From Anagrus nilaparvatae (Eukaryota > Arthropoda > Insecta > Hymenoptera > Mymaridae): 64,000 bases of DNA. Made by a program: the position numbers and the translations under genes. Each line of letters opens with the position of its first letter. Positions within the stretch are counted from its first letter, which is position 1. The DNA is taken from the NCBI GenBank assembly GCA_022575985.1, contig JAKSXM010000272.1, forward strand, positions 8,122,001-8,186,000. The letters are read 5' to 3'. Below the pieces are notes generated by a model. The model searched no databases and was not told the origin of the DNA. It worked only from the letters and a program-made list of their open reading frames with translations. Of the stretch, positions 37,042-48,339 are shown piece by piece.

Positions 37042-39092
37042 TCGAGGCTAATTCCATGTGAAACGTACGTTGACTTGCAGATGGGGTCTTCCGATTGAGC
37101 TGTAACTTTGCACAGGTGTTTATACATATAAAATGTCCTCACTCCCCAATTTTTACGTCTTCAAATCAATTCTAGCCGTCTCTGTGAATTTTTGAAATTT
37201 TGGACCGATTTTAAAGCTCCCAGTCACCAATTTTTGCTTCATTATATAAAAGCCTTAAGAAATGTTAAAAAAATTATTCAAAAATAGGTTTAGATCGGAA
37301 ATTTCCCTGGCTATCCGAATTTCCAACCCATTTTTTAACTTTTTTACGTGGAAAGCCGGAAAATCGGAAAATGTGAGCCGTCCCGGCTGTAGCTCATAGC
37401 TCAAAACCCGTCTCTTCAAATAACTTCAAACTGGGGGTGGAGGCAGAGTTTTGCATATACTTTCACCTGGTATTAATACGGGTTTGACTTTTTTCACATA
37501 GGAAAAAGTTATAACGATAATAAGTGAAATTTTCCGATTTTGAAAGTGCAATTTTAGCTAAAAAACTATATTTTCATGCAAATTTAGGCAAAAACCGATT
37601 TCATATGTAAAATTTATCATAAAATAAACTTTTTTTTTTACTTTTCAAACCATTTTTTTTTTATTTAATAAATTTTACAAAATAATGCTGTTTATAAAAA
37701 GCTATATTTATACAATTTATTGTATGAGTCTTTCTTTGCCAAAACAGCAATGTTTGACAGGTTGAGTCGTCGGATCGGCCTCAAAATTTCCCCATGATTT
37801 TATAACACTAAGACAGGAAAATCCTGAAATTTTCAGCCCTCTAGGTCTTAAACAGCCCTAGTTATGCCCAATCAAACTCATTGGGTGTTTCTCAATCAGC
37901 GTTGGTGCTTTTTGGGAAAATGCTAAACAAAAATAAAAAACAGCTTGAAAAAATATTCTGAAAAAGTATATACGTAGGAAAATCCCCACTAAATCGATTT
38001 CTGCCATTAGTTTTTCGGAAAACCCCCGGGAAACTTCGGAAAATGGGAAAACGTGTTTTAATAATCTAAAACAAACTGAAATCGATCCTTATTGGCCGAA
38101 ATAGAAACTATTTTATAGCTAGTTAGATGGGATTTCGGTTGAAGTAAATTCAAAAAAAAATTTTTCAAAAAAAAATGGCGGCAAAAGAGTTATTTCGGTT
38201 TTTCCAAAAGCATTTTCTCAAAAAGCACCAACGCTGATTGAGAACCACCCAATGAGTTTGATTGGGCATAACTAGGGCTGTTTAAGACCTAGAGGGCTGA
38301 AAATTTCAGGATTTTCCTGTCTTAGTGTTATAAAATCATGGGGAAATTTTGAGGCCGATCTGACGACTCAACCTGTCAAACATTGCTGTTTTGGCAAAGA
38401 AAGACTCATACAATAAATTGTATAAATATAGCTTTTTATAAACAGCATTATTTTGTAAAATTTATTAAATAAAAAAAAAAATGGTTTGAAAAGTAAAAAA
38501 AAAAGTTTATTTTATGATAAATTTTACATATGAAATCGGTTTTTGCCTAAATTTGCATGAAAATATAGTTTTTTAGCTAAAATTGCACTTTCAAAATCGG
38601 AAAATTTCACTTATTATCGTTATAACTTTTTCCTATGTGAAAAAAGTCAAACCCGTATTAATACCAGGTGAAAGTATATGCAAAACTCTGCCTCCACCCC
38701 CAGTTTGAAGTTATTTGAAGTGACGGGTTTTGAGCTATGAGCTACAGCCGGGACGGCTCACATTTTCCGATTTTCCGGCTTTCCACGTAAAAATGTTAAA
38801 AAATGGGTTGGAAATTCGGATAGCCAGGGAAATTTCCGATCTAAACCTATTTTCGAATAATTTTTTTAACATTTCTTAAGGCTTTTATATAATGAAGCAA
38901 AAATTGGTGACTGGGAGCTTTAAAATCGGTCCAAAATTTCAAAAATTCACAGAGACGGCTAGAATTGATTTGAAGACGTAAAAATTGGGGAGTGAGGACA
39001 TTTTATATGTATAAACACCTGTGCAAAGTTACAGCTCAATCGGAAGACCCTATCTACAAGTCAACGTACGTTTCACATGGAATTAGCCTCGA
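37042..39092. mobile_element. Giant foldback element, two ~883-bp inverted arms
   Basis: Left arm 37042-37924 and right arm 38209-39092 are reverse complements with only a few differences visible (for example near 37080, 37350, 37415, 37775 and 37890) and a net 1-bp indel. The spacer 37925-38208 is about 284 bp. The outer ends read TCGAGGCTAATTCCATGTGA and its complement. Neither arm nor spacer contains a long ORF. I found no clear target-site duplication (flanks ...ATAAATTAT and TATAATATG...). The structure fits a non-autonomous foldback-type DNA element. A transcript through it would fold into a roughly 880-bp hairpin. Confidence 0.92.
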
Positions 39093-39099
39093 TATAATA

Positions 39100-40300
39100 T
39101 GGAAAATGTGGCTGTGATTTTCCTAATTCGACATTAATAAGACATTTTGGACTCAGCCTGCGTCACTCCAAAACAATCTAGTAAGCAAATATAAACTAAC
39201 GATCTTTTCAAAAATACTGTCAACAATAAATATCAAGTTACTTCAAGGATTCACTAAATCTCAGTTTATACTTCAGCGAGTAATATACAGGTGGCGCGTT
39301 GTCTTTCTCATAAAAGAGATCGCATAGCAATCCTATATATTAACGTAAAAGAATATCATATTTAATTATAGTTTCAGATTTTCTATTATTCATTTATAAA
39401 TGATTATTTATTTATTTTACTTAATTTAATTACATTACGTTTTGTAGTCAGTTTATTTGATGTAAATTTTCAATTTTTAATTCTGTATAGTGCAACTTCC
39501 AATGCGATGCTACGTTGTGACAGAAAGATTTGTATCCAGACGAAAAGTCTACTGGAAACTTAGACCTAGTGAGTCTGTTGGCTTAGCCGTACAACTTTTG
39601 AGTTAATACATCATTAAAATTAGTCTTTTTTGTTTCCTTCGCCCTCTGCTTCGGTAATGATAACATTCATTTTTTATTGACCATATTAGGTGTTTTTTTG
39701 TTCTTAAAAATCTACATTTTGCGTTTTTGGCGCACCAAATGGTCAATTTTTGAAATTTTTGCTAACTTTTAGTTCCAGTACTTGAGAAGTCTATAGGAAA
39801 TAAAATGCTCTTTTATTTTTTTGTTTCAGATGCCCACAATAGACGCTACACCTGGAACCGTTTTTTACTTTTCTTTTTCAGCCTCTACTTTCACGCCCTC
39901 CATAAAATGAAAAAAATTTGGAAAATAAAAATAATAATTTTTTTTTGTATTCTTTGATAGTTTTGTAACAATTTAAAAAAAAATTTTTTAAATTGTATAG
40001 TAAAATAACTAAAAAAAAAAAATGTTTATAATTCATTAAAATTACACAAAAAAATGAAAAGGGGGCCTTCAACTCAATTATTCAAAATATATTTTTTTAG
40101 AATTGGAAAAAACAGTGCATCTAAGGAATTACATATTTTGGGCGGTAAAAGGGGTAAAAAATGTCCGATTCACAAAACTCTTCCCTTTCATACCCTCCAA
40201 TTTTCCTTTCCGAGACTTTTTTTCTGGCATATTTTTGAATAGATTTCAAAAAGATTCAACTTGATTTATACATTTTCATTATTAGGTATATACTGAAAAA
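39100..40300. other. Intergenic stretch, unassigned
   Basis: A segment at 39480-39605 has higher complexity and an open frame reading CYVVTERFVSRRKVYWKLRP on the plus strand, which I do not recognise; it may be an element fragment. Several A/T runs and short open frames follow at 39880-40240. Nothing else is identifiable. Confidence 0.4.
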
Positions 40301-40307
40301 AAATTTT

Positions 40308-40344
40308 GCTTGCCGCAAGCGGAATGTTTCCACTTGCGGGAAGC
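40308..40344 (+). repeat. Compact GC-rich hairpin
   Basis: GCTTGCCGCAAGCGGAA (40308-40324) pairs with TTCCACTTGCGGGAAGC (40328-40344) with two mismatches and only a 3-nt loop. It is preceded by an A run, like the ends of the 301/35299 repeat family, so it may be the centre of a related short element. Confidence 0.45.
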
Positions 40345-40654
40345 AGACACTCCGCTAAAGGCAAGTGGAATATTTTTTTTGCAAACATCGGTAAAAAAAT
40401 GAGGAAAAGCTAATAATTTTTTTTATATTCAGTTTAAAGTATAAATTCAACAACAATATGGTATATAGTAATAATATAGTTAGAGTAAGACGAATGTATT
40501 TAAACATTGTATTTCTACTAAACATTATCATAAAACAAACGAATTTAAATAACAATATATAAATCCTAATGTTCTTAGTATTTAATTTTATGACGCGTGA
40601 ATCATTTTATTAAAATCAGTACATGAATAGTTTTTATCCGACATCGCAGCACAT

Positions 40655-40830
40655 ACCGCGTTTTTCATAAGCACATAAAACATACCTAGATTTTCATAAA
40701 CACCAAAAATATAACTAGTTTTTCATATGACAGTAAAAAACATCTCGATTTTTTCATTTGACTGTAAATAACATCTTGATTTTTTCATTCTACATTTAAA
40801 AACATCTCGCGTTTTTCATAGACCCCTCGA
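40655..40830 (+). repeat. Degenerate tandem repeat, unit about 30-40 bp
   Basis: Four to five imperfect units of the form (A)ACATCTCGATTTTTTCAT followed by a variable spacer of about 10-15 bases. The conserved part is the CG-containing word plus TTTTTCAT; the spacers vary in length. Confidence 0.65.
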
Positions 40831-41105
40831 TATCTGGACGTTCCATTCAAATTTTTAAAAATAAATTTTTTTCTTATTTATTTTTAATAATTTTTAAGTT
40901 TTGTTTTCTGGTTAAAATACTTATTATGAGAAACACGTTCTTGCTTATTGCTAAGTTAAAAACATCGACTTATAGTAGTTCAACGATGTATAATTAGTTT
41001 ATTTTATTACTAATGCCAGCGGCAGCACCTATTTGTTAGTAAGTGTTAGTTGCTAATTTTTTTATTAGCTTTTTAACTTTAGCGGTATCAGTTGCGGTAT
41101 TTTGA

Positions 41106-41121
41106 GCTTGAAATTTCAAGC
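41106..41121. repeat. Palindrome GCTTGAAATTTCAAGC, copy 1
   Basis: A perfect 16-bp palindrome followed by several CAAGCAAA/GCTTGAAA words to about 41200. The same palindrome occurs at 53019-53034 and a variant at 47596-47611, each embedded in similar CAAGC-rich sequence, so a repeat family is likely. Confidence 0.5.
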
Positions 41122-42829
41122 AAGTACTTCAAATTTCAACCAAAGCTTTATGTTTCAAGCAAAATGCTTAAAATGCTTGAAATTTAAAGTAAAGTAACCT
41201 AACCGTTAACATCAAATATATAATTATGATAATTTTATAATCAGAACTCGATGTCCAAAGAACTATTTTCAGCCGAGTGAAGCGAGGCATTTTTTTTGTA
41301 TTTTTGAAGATTTATAGCTTTTTTTTTTTAAATAAATTAAATTTAAAGCATATTTTGTAACAGATAAAATCATTTAAATACTTACTAATCAATAGAAATA
41401 ATTTTACTTATAAGCTTTACATTTTGTTTTATCTTATTTCATACAATAAACATTTTATTCTTTCCTTTTTATTCTGTCTTTCACTTTGGCATGTTATAAT
41501 TTTTAAAAGTGCCTCCGCTTATTGCCAGAAGCTAAAAAATCTCATAAAATAGACGTATACGTTCATCGCCTGATATATACCAACTACAAAGAAAAAATTT
41601 TTTTTTCTCAAATATCTTTATAGTTGTAGCTTTATTTTCATCTATAATTTCTCATGTATTTAATATTAAAACGTGGTAAATATTTTTATTAGCAATAATT
41701 ATAATAATTTATTTATTATAAGTAAGAAAAAATATTTTATGTACACCTACCGCAGTGAAATCCAGAGAAGAAATAAAAGAAAGATAAAAAAATATCAGAT
41801 GTACGTAACATAAAATATGCAAGGCACGATTTGTTAAATTTCGCGCATTTATGGTGCATACAAGTGAAATAATAATCAGAGTTGAGATTTTCTCAATCTG
41901 TGTCTCATTTTCATTTGAAGTATGAAATAAATTTAATAATTTCTTCATTTTATTGTATACGTTAAGTAAACATTCATAATTTCTTCATCATCAGCTGCAG
42001 CTTTTAAATGTTATATAGGCAAAATATTTTATCGAGGATTTGTTAATTTGGCTCATTTCAGTGAAATTTTTGATTATTGGTGAACATTTATGTTTATTGA
42101 GCGATTTACGTTACGTTAAGATTATTAAAAAAATACCCTGAGTGCATTTCTGCAGATCAAAAACCTCAATATTTGCAGGAATTCTTTCAATCTTTCAAAA
42201 TAACTTTATAGAACAGATTTTGCCACTAAAACCATAGAAAATGAATACCATCAACGTTTTTTCAAAAGCTTCCATAGTTTTCCAGGATTTCTTAAGAAAT
42301 TTGAAAAAATATTCACATTTTTAAATATGCAAAGGGAATAGTATTTTACCAAGAGGGCTAAATGAAAAACAATTAATAAAGTCACATTTTTTTCTGAGAA
42401 GAAACTATTTTTCCCAAAAAACTGATGTCAAAAAAACCCAACTTATTTTAGTAGTTACGGGGTAATTAGTATTTAGTAGCGCAAGGATATAATGCCCTAC
42501 TCGGCCCTACTAAAAAATGCAGTCTCTAAGGCCTTCGTCACGCATATTTATAGTAATTAAAAAACTAGATCTGGAGCTTTGTACTTGGAAATAAAATTGG
42601 TATTTTTGATATAGTGGGATAAAAATTACGGTATGGTAAAATATTTAAAATGGTTTATGGGTACCTATACCTCCAAAATCATAACAGATAGATTTTGTTC
42701 TAGTTATGGTAGTTTTCATAAAGTTCTAAATGAAAATATTTTGTAACTGAAAAACTAAATATCTTTTTGCAAAAAAAAAAAAATTACTAATGTGTAGTAT
42801 ACATAAATATAAAATATATATAAAAGAGT

Positions 42830-43025
42830 TTACATGTGAGAGCGAAGGAAAGATGAAGGATTGAAATAAATCCCTTTTTTTATCTCGTTTCTTTTTACGT
42901 CCTACCGTGTGAGCTGTCTCGGACTTTCTTGTACGGAAATCAATTTAGATAATACTATATACAACCGAAAAAGGTTTATTACGCTTCAAGTGAATCCGTT
43001 CTTTCGGATTACCTTTAACTTTAGA
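42830..43025. promoter_or_regulatory. Candidate regulatory island downstream of the T-box gene
   Basis: A higher-complexity block containing GTGTGAGCTGTCTCGGAC and a TCAAGTG word (42986-42992), the core bound by NK2/Tinman-type homeodomains. It is followed by an (AT)n run at about 43034-43052. Function is inference. Confidence 0.2.
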
Positions 43026-43537
43026 AGATATACCATATATATATATATATATCGTATTAAAAATTTTTATTTTTCTGTATACATGTTCAATTTTTTTTTT
43101 TTAAATCCATCAACAAGAAATCTAACGTGAATATGATCGTATATGTTAACATTTCTAACATATATTTCTTGAATGTTGTAATTGAATTGCGGATTTTCAA
43201 TATAATAACATATAGATATAATTAAAGAAAAATTGAATGACAAATCTGACGGTATGAAAATTAATTGGACAGTGTTGATGTTACTTTTTTTTTTCTTTTT
43301 TTTTTTAATATGACATTTAAACTTCATGTATGTAATGGTATATTAATAATTTTTTCTTAAACTTTTAAATTTAAAAGTAAATTTATTTTATCTGTTTAAA
43401 ATATATTTGTAATTAATTTTTTGAATTTTAAAGCTTAGAAAATGTTTTTAATTAAAATTACATTATCAACTTTTCTTTTATATAATTAATTTTTCTTTTT
43501 TTATCATTTATTTTATCATTTCAGGCAGTTAACTAGG

Positions 43538-43670
43538 ATACTTGTTCGGGAAGGGGGGGGGGAATGTAAATTTTCTCTGATTTTTGAAAAAAAAAATACA
43601 TTTAAAAAAATTTTTCAAGGGTGGCTAGTTGCCCGAGCCCCTTTCTGACTATGTCTGCATTTTTAAAAGC
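43538..43670. repeat. G-run/C-run repeat related to 11010-11175
   Basis: Contains a run of ten G (43553-43562) after CTTGTTCGGGAA, and closes with GTTGCCCGAGCCCCTTTCTG. The overall layout is like 11010-11175 (G run, A/T centre, CCC-rich end). Confidence 0.35.
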
Positions 43671-43919
43671 CATACAGGTATTCTTTACTCTACTCTTTAA
43701 ATTAGAGCATATTGAGCACATGGAATTATAAGTTTTAAAATACAATAGTTTTTGTCAATAAATACCCGGTTTACAGCAATCTTAACTAGACACTTGGACC
43801 AAAAAAAATGAGACCATCCAGAAGTTTTTTGATTGACTTGCATGGTAGCAGCCTTATTTGGAATAATACCAAAAATACTATTTTTTTAACATTACAGCTC
43901 GCTTTCTAGGCCCAGAAAG

Positions 43920-44975
43920 CATATGAAATTGATATAGGGGGGTATTTTTTTAATATGTCAAATTGCCACTTAGATTCTAATGAATTGGTAACTTAATCAG
44001 AAAAAACTGATAAATTAGTTAGTATCAAAAGGCCTTTGAAAAAACCACGTTGATACTGTGATGTATGATCTTTTATATTTTCGTATAGTATAAAATATAC
44101 TTATAAATAGTTTTAAAAAAGTACAAATTATAGATATTGGATGAAAGTTGCTAATATTATGTTTATAATATTTATTTTTGAAGACTGGAGTCTTAATTAA
44201 AGATTGTTTTCAAAGATCCATAAAAAACAAACATTCGAAAATAAAAAATTATTAAAAATTAACGTTAAGGGTTTAAGTAGGTTGTAGACACAGTTTTTTA
44301 TAAAAACATTTGGAATTCCGTCTGGGCCAAAGCCACCATTATTGTTTAATTGTTCCATGGCTTGAACATTATATAATTTATTGTGAAAGGAGTGGTTTAA
44401 TTATTACTAATAATATTAGAATCAAAAATATTATATGAGTTACTATTGTTATCGTGACTGGTGAAAAATAATTAGTAAATGGGTTAACTGTGTCTTCAAA
44501 GATTTTTGAAGTTTCATTTCCTAAATACATTTCTTTTGGTATAGAATTTAGATTTTTAGTATTTTTAAGAAATGAAAATATTACTGAGGGGTTTGAGCAA
44601 TAGTTATTTTTAATTTTATTTATATATTTTGTAATACACGATTTAGATAATTATGCTGATGTATACCTTAAATTTTTAAAATTTTTAAACTCTTCATAAT
44701 CATTATATCTAGCTCAGTAGTAATGGGATAGTTTCTTGTTCTTTATAATTTGTTATAGTTCATTGAAATACCAATCAGGAAAGGGTTTATTATTTTTATT
44801 ATTATTATATGTCAGAAAACATTTTTGTATGATTTAATTTAGGATAGAATAAAAAGATTCCAACATTTTTTTAGATTATCAGGATTTTTTAGTATAGACC
44901 AGTTAGTTTGTAGTAATGCATTATTAATCATTTCATAATCTGCTTTAAAATAGTTTTTTTTTATTATTCTAGAGT
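43920..44975 (-). pseudogene. LINE-A: linker and reverse-transcriptase start (degenerate)
   Basis: Minus-strand non-LTR retrotransposon ORF2 remnant. Reading down from 44975: NYFKADYEMINNALLQTNW and CWNLF (endonuclease-RT linker), FPDWYFNEL, CITKYINKIKNNYCSNP and IFSFLKNTKN, then GGFGPDGIPNVFIKNC at about 44296-44344 (the first conserved RT box) and LLKPLTLIFN. After a frameshift come NFHPISIICTFLKLF (the 'YRPISIL' box) and VTNSLESKWQFDI. Order and content are those of Jockey/CR1-type elements. Many stops and frame changes show it is dead. It is continuous in register with the two LINE-A pieces further right, once the insertions are removed. Confidence 0.8.
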
Positions 44976-44977
44976 AA

Positions 44978-45675
44978 TTATGGTACATATTTGGACTAAG
45001 ATGTGACGAGCACATAACATCATATAGGAAAAAGCTTAAATGGCTCAGTAATAACACCCGACGTAAGTTTTTTGCTGTTCTAATCATGTACAGGATAGTG
45101 CGAATGAAGGAACCTCCACTGCTCCTTTCATTATTCAAGCCCTATCATAGCGACAAACCCACCAGAGGACTCCGCATAGATCTTGAATTTACCACAATGG
45201 TGACTGACTCTGGAAAGAATTTCTTCCAAATAAAATATGCCAGATTATGGAATTCTTTACCTCCCTGCAATAGTGACCCACCATCATTTTCCCAATTTAA
45301 GAGAAGCATAAAAATATACCTATCTAAACAGGATGCATTGAATTAGCATAGATGCTGTGTATGCTTATTCATTAAATTTAAATTTTTTCAAAAATTCATT
45401 AATCAGTATTATTATCACTGTTATTATAATCAAAAGATTTTAACTTATATTTACTTATTATTGACTAATTTTAAATTCAATTTTAAAATTTTATTATTTA
45501 ATTTTACTTATATTTACTTATATATTTATTTACATTTACTTAGATTCTTTATTTTATTTAATAAAAATCAATTATATTAATATATATTTACTACAATGTA
45601 ATTACTGATATTAACTAGGTAAAACTGGAGTGTTACTGCATTTTGTTATCAAATAAATTCAATAATAATTCTTTC
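44978..45675 (+). mobile_element. LINE-B: 5'-truncated LINE 3' end inserted in LINE-A
   Basis: Plus-strand C-terminus and 3' UTR of a Jockey/CR1-type element. The in-frame sequence WYIFGLRCDEHITSYRKKLK runs into WLSNNTRRKFFAVLIMYRI, EPPLLLSLF and then RLWNSLPPCNSDPPSFSQFK before a TAG at 45347-45349. These are the usual last motifs of such ORF2 proteins, and this frame is still open, so the copy is younger than LINE-A. The 3' UTR ends around CAAATAAATTCAATAATAAT. Flanking TAATTACTCTAGAA and TAATTAGAATTGAA (minus strand) may be an eroded target-site duplication. Confidence 0.78.
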
Positions 45676-45689
45676 AATTCTAATTATTT

Positions 45690-46020
45690 TTAACTTTAGC
45701 ATTCACTTTTTTACTAAAACTTATATTTAATTCATAATACTTGTGGTTTTGATCTGGATCCATTAGGTGGTCGCAATCTTTGGAAATTCATAATCTAGAA
45801 AAATCTAAGAAACAAAAATCCAGCGAATATCCTTTTTCATTGTGTGTGCCAAAGTAGATATTTATGTAAATTTAATTAAAGAAGAAAAGTAATCTATTAA
45901 AATTATACTATGTTCTATATCTTTATTCTTAGCTTGATCTAGTAATGTTGCTGATAGTTGCGTATCAATTGGCCAAATGATTTTTTGGATATTATAAACA
46001 TCAATTATTATAATACTAGC
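45690..46020 (-). pseudogene. LINE-A: end of endonuclease domain
   Basis: Minus strand: IIIIDVYNIQKIIWPIDTQL (the 'GDYNLP.I.W' endonuclease box, degenerate), LLDQAKNKDIEHSIILIDYF, then after a stop GTHNEKGYSLDFCFLDF (the 'N..G..LDL.F' box) and ELNISFSKKVNAKVKN. This joins the endonuclease start at 47040-47460 with the linker at 43920-44975. Confidence 0.72.
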
Positions 46021-47039
46021 AAAAGTTGGAGGGGGGGCTCCGCCCACCCTGTGTCGCATTTACTTCTATTTGTGTGGATTAAAAAAATCATTTTTCACTG
46101 CAAATTTATAATTATGCAAACACGTTCAGATTTTTCAGATGGGGCTCAGTCCCCCCTGTTCACATTTCCTTCAATATTTTTCTGTTGCTTAAAAAAATTT
46201 TGTTTCACTACAAATTTATAATTATGCAAACACATTCAAACTATTCAGAGCAGCGTAGGTGAAACATTAATGAAAAATTATAGGTTTTGATTCGGCGGTA
46301 CTTAAGTCATTAGGGTACAGATAGACAGACAGACAAATAAATTTTTAAATATATATAGTATATAGTATATAGTATAAAGATATGTATATATAGATGGTTC
46401 TAAAATTGACTGAATCAAGTAATACCAATTGCGACATTAAAATTTTATCATATTTTTCAGATATTTCACTTTTTATCCAAATTTTCAAAAAATTTAATTT
46501 TTCCCATAAATAGTAAACATTTTTTTATTTTAACTTTATTTTAACACCGGTATTATGTAATTTCTTTCATTTTTTCGAGCATCATGATGAAACACATAGA
46601 CACACAGGCACACAAATAAATTATTAAAAATACCATAAAAAATAAAAAAATGAAAAAAACATTTTTAACCAGCTTCAAAAATATTTTATAAAATTTTAAA
46701 GATACCTCCGTTTTGAATAAAAATTTAGGAGAATACGTAAAAATTGGTGCCGATCGAATAGTACAAACTTGTGACTATAAAATTTGTCTATAGTCTCGAG
46801 ATATTTTAGTTTTTTTCAAAATTTTTCAAAATTTTATTAATTTCAAAAACACTAAAAATTAAATATCTCAAAAACTACGATAGCTGAGCAGAAAATCTAT
46901 AGCCTATGTCACCCGCGGACTTTTTATCTTTATTTTGACACCGGTTTTATGTAATTTTGTTCAGTGGTTTGACCCTGATGATGGAACACACACATACACA
47001 CACAGACACACAAATAAATTTTCAAATATATATAGTAGT
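46021..47039. mobile_element. About 1 kb of other repeats inserted within LINE-A
   Basis: Separates DKYPNYNL (47040 side) from IIIIDVYN (46020 side) of the same endonuclease. Inside are a tandem duplication of about 110 bp (46034-46139 and 46142-46248, both with AAATTTATAATTATGCAAAC) and three related 3'-like ends (46310-46375, 46585-46640, 46970-47035), each with an ACACACAGACACACAAATAA-type run followed by AAATT and AT-rich sequence. So it may be several copies of one non-autonomous family. Class unknown. Confidence 0.6.
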
Positions 47040-47460
47040 AAGATTATAATTTGGATATTTATCTGTTACATAAAGAACTAAATCTACATGACTTTGATAG
47101 TGGTTTAAAATGTCATACGGAGGTACATATACTAAATTGACAATAGCTTGAGTTTATGAACCAGTACAAAAATTTGTTCGAGCACATCATTATCAATTGT
47201 TATCTTAATCAAAGGAAACTGTTTTTTAATACACAATAAAACGCCTCCACCATATTTTTTATGATTAGTTAATAAGCTTCTTTCTTTTCTAAATATCTGA
47301 TAATCATTAAATACTAATTATGAGCCAGTAAAATGTATAGATTAGATGTATAAATTAGACTCACTAATAGCAAAAATATCAGGAATAACTGACATTCCGT
47401 TTAATTCTGTTTGAATTTCGTCAACAGTTAATATAGTGGCAGTCAACTTATAACTGGAAT
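47040..47460 (-). pseudogene. LINE-A: endonuclease domain start
   Basis: Minus strand: VDEIQTELNGMSVIPDIFAI then SESNLY, the first apurinic-like endonuclease box ('..D.I.ITES.L'), YQIFRKERSLLTNHKKYGGG and VLLCIKKQFPL at about 47220-47310, and after a frameshift YVPPYDILNHYQSHVDLVLY. These are the recognisable boxes of a LINE APE-type endonuclease. The element may extend to about 47560 upstream of these boxes. Confidence 0.78.
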
Positions 47461-47595
47461 TTACAAATTTTTTTGGAAATTAGAATTAGCAGATAAAGTT
47501 TCTTGTGACTTGCAATATTTCGCAAAAAATATTTTTAATTAATGTTACCTTATTGAAAATATTAAGTAAGCAGCAGGACATAGTTTTTAATAATT

Positions 47596-47611
47596 GCTTG
47601 AATGTTCAAGC
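47596..47611. repeat. Palindrome variant GCTTGAATGTTCAAGC, copy 2
   Basis: A variant of the palindrome at 41106, again within CAAGCAAATGCTTAAAA-type sequence to about 47650. Confidence 0.4.
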
Positions 47612-47659
47612 AAATGCTTAAAAATACAAGCGAATTCTTAAAATTCAAGTAATACATTG

Positions 47660-48335
47660 TATACATTTTATACATTTTTTATGCAAGTTTACTTTGTGAA
47701 GCTTAACATCATTTCTCCCCTGTGTTGTTATGCTACAAATTCTATGGAGTTTAGCTCTATTTTCCCAGTGACCTTACTCCATTATGATTCCCCAATATGT
47801 ATTAAAAATTCATGAAAAAGTTACAATAGCTTTATTCAAAATTCAAATGTATACATTTCATTTGTAAATTTTTTGCTAAAATTACTCAAAAAGGTATATC
47901 ATCATTCAGATAAAGGTATGTGCATAGGTATAAGTTTATAAACACGTACACGCACACGCACACGAACACGCAGATATAAAAGTATTCATAATAACAAAAT
48001 TGACACAATTATCCAATATTCAAAAATTAATATAGTGCTATATCAAAAATGCATTTGAAGAGCAATCTTCAATTTCATAATTCACGTGCATAACACTTAT
48101 TATTTTGTATTTTATATATCTATATACATAGAATTCCAAGAGCGGCTTATATCAAAGAGTTTAAGCTTTTTTTTTGTTGCAGTGCGGGGGTATAAGGGGT
48201 GCCCATGAATCGATTCCCTAAGACCCTTTAACATTCTTATATAATATCTACTTACGCACCTATACATTTATAAAAATGAGCATATTAGCAAAAAGGTAGT
48301 ATATGGTTTGATGCATATAATATTTACGTATATGT
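47660..48335. other. Intergenic stretch, nothing identified
   Basis: AT-rich with a CACACG-type run (47943-47975). No gene, and no repeat that I can assign. Confidence 0.5.
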
Positions 48336-48339
48336 GTGA

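Noticed and set aside
39495..39605. Open frame reading CYVVTERFVSRRKVYWKLRP
   Set aside because: Looks more coding than its surroundings but is short, has no recognised family and no splice signals that I could confirm; possibly a mobile-element scrap.
44839..45138. A 99-codon minus-strand frame as a host gene
   Set aside because: Its C-terminal two thirds are the LINE linker, and its N-terminal third is the complement of the inserted LINE-B; it is a chance fusion across a junction.
43920..45675. A single LINE with twin-priming 5' inversion
   Set aside because: The minus-strand sequence continues on both sides of the plus-strand piece (endonuclease to the right, linker and RT to the left), so a nested insertion explains the arrangement better than an inversion.
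45958..46221. Plus-strand 87-codon frame
   Set aside because: It spans the border between a LINE remnant and another repeat and has no protein-like features.
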